From an uncultured Oscillospiraceae bacterium (lineage in GTDB: Bacteria > Bacillota > Clostridia > Oscillospirales > Ruminococcaceae), in contig CAJMEU010000180.1 of NCBI GenBank assembly GCA_905212515.1, forward strand, positions 1 through 5,027: a stretch of 5,027 bases of DNA. The letters run 5' to 3'. Below, piece by piece: positions 4,905-5,027 of this stretch. How positions within the stretch are numbered: the stretch's first letter is position 1; each line of letters begins with the position of its first letter. Made by a program: the position numbers and the translations under genes. The notes under the pieces were generated by a model. It saw only the letters and a list, made by a program, of their open reading frames with translations, was not told where the DNA came from and ran no database searches.

Positions 4905-5027
4905 CTTTGGCGAGGCTGTTTTAAGAAGGGCAGCGTCTCTTTTGCTTCGCAAGAAATTATGGACACAGCGGGAGGGTACCGCTTGTTCTCACCGGTTCCA
5001 TCTTCGAAAGATGACAACGCGCCAGAT
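4905..5027 (+). repeat. Third, diverged and window-truncated repeat copy
   Basis: This copy is in direct orientation to the copy at 4555-4754, offset by 375-383 bp. Shared blocks are CTTTGGC and AGGCTGTT (about 4905-4920), CTCTTTTGCT (4937-4946), GGACACAGCG (4961-4970), GGGTACCGCTTGT (4974-4986), TTCCATCTTCGAAAGATGA (4996-5014) and AACGCGCCA (5016-5024). It has a net 8-nt loss relative to the right copy around 4946-4960. That loss removes one arm of the ACGCTG/CAGCGT stem, while the CATCTT/AAGATG stem (4999-5004/5008-5013) is intact. The rest, including any 28-bp palindrome, lies beyond the window. Confidence 0.75.

Overview
The window looks like a chromosomal stretch from a GC-rich, gut-type member of the Clostridia, perhaps Oscillospiraceae/Ruminococcaceae. 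This is inference. It rests on strong purine-rich Shine-Dalgarno sites, tight ATGA gene overlaps, a PF06541 membrane protein (a family I know mainly from Firmicutes), a DinB with Clostridia-like motifs, and a short AT-rich promoter island in otherwise very GC-rich DNA. The genus cannot be fixed from sequence alone.

Layout. Two transcription units diverge from a 108-bp AT-rich gap (2860-2967). Leftward (minus strand) run a coiled-coil/zinc-ribbon protein (2341-2859), a PF06541 membrane protein (1502-2341) and histidyl-tRNA synthetase hisS (273-1505). Start and stop codons overlap at both junctions. Rightward run a Y-family DNA polymerase IV (dinB, 2968-4215) and a small Dabb alpha/beta-barrel protein (4209-4490), overlapping by 7 nt. 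The two promoters in the gap overlap almost completely and share the extended -10 sequence TGTTAwAAT in mirror image, so they probably compete for RNA polymerase.

Both units end in copies of the same noncoding repeat. About 200 bp at 33-232 and its inverted, ungapped, roughly 90% identical partner at 4555-4754 lie just beyond the hisS and Dabb stop codons, in the same orientation relative to transcription. A third, diverged copy (about 4905 to the window end) follows in direct orientation. Each full copy is a string of five conserved stem-loops, including a near-perfect 28-bp palindrome. None of the 19 differences I count between the two full copies falls in a stem. This structured 3'-end element is the least explained feature here.

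How the genes fit together: hisS charges tRNA-His, and dinB is a translesion polymerase with a beta-clamp-binding motif. The zinc-ribbon, PF06541 and Dabb proteins have no firm function. No RNA gene, CRISPR array, transposase or phage gene is visible.
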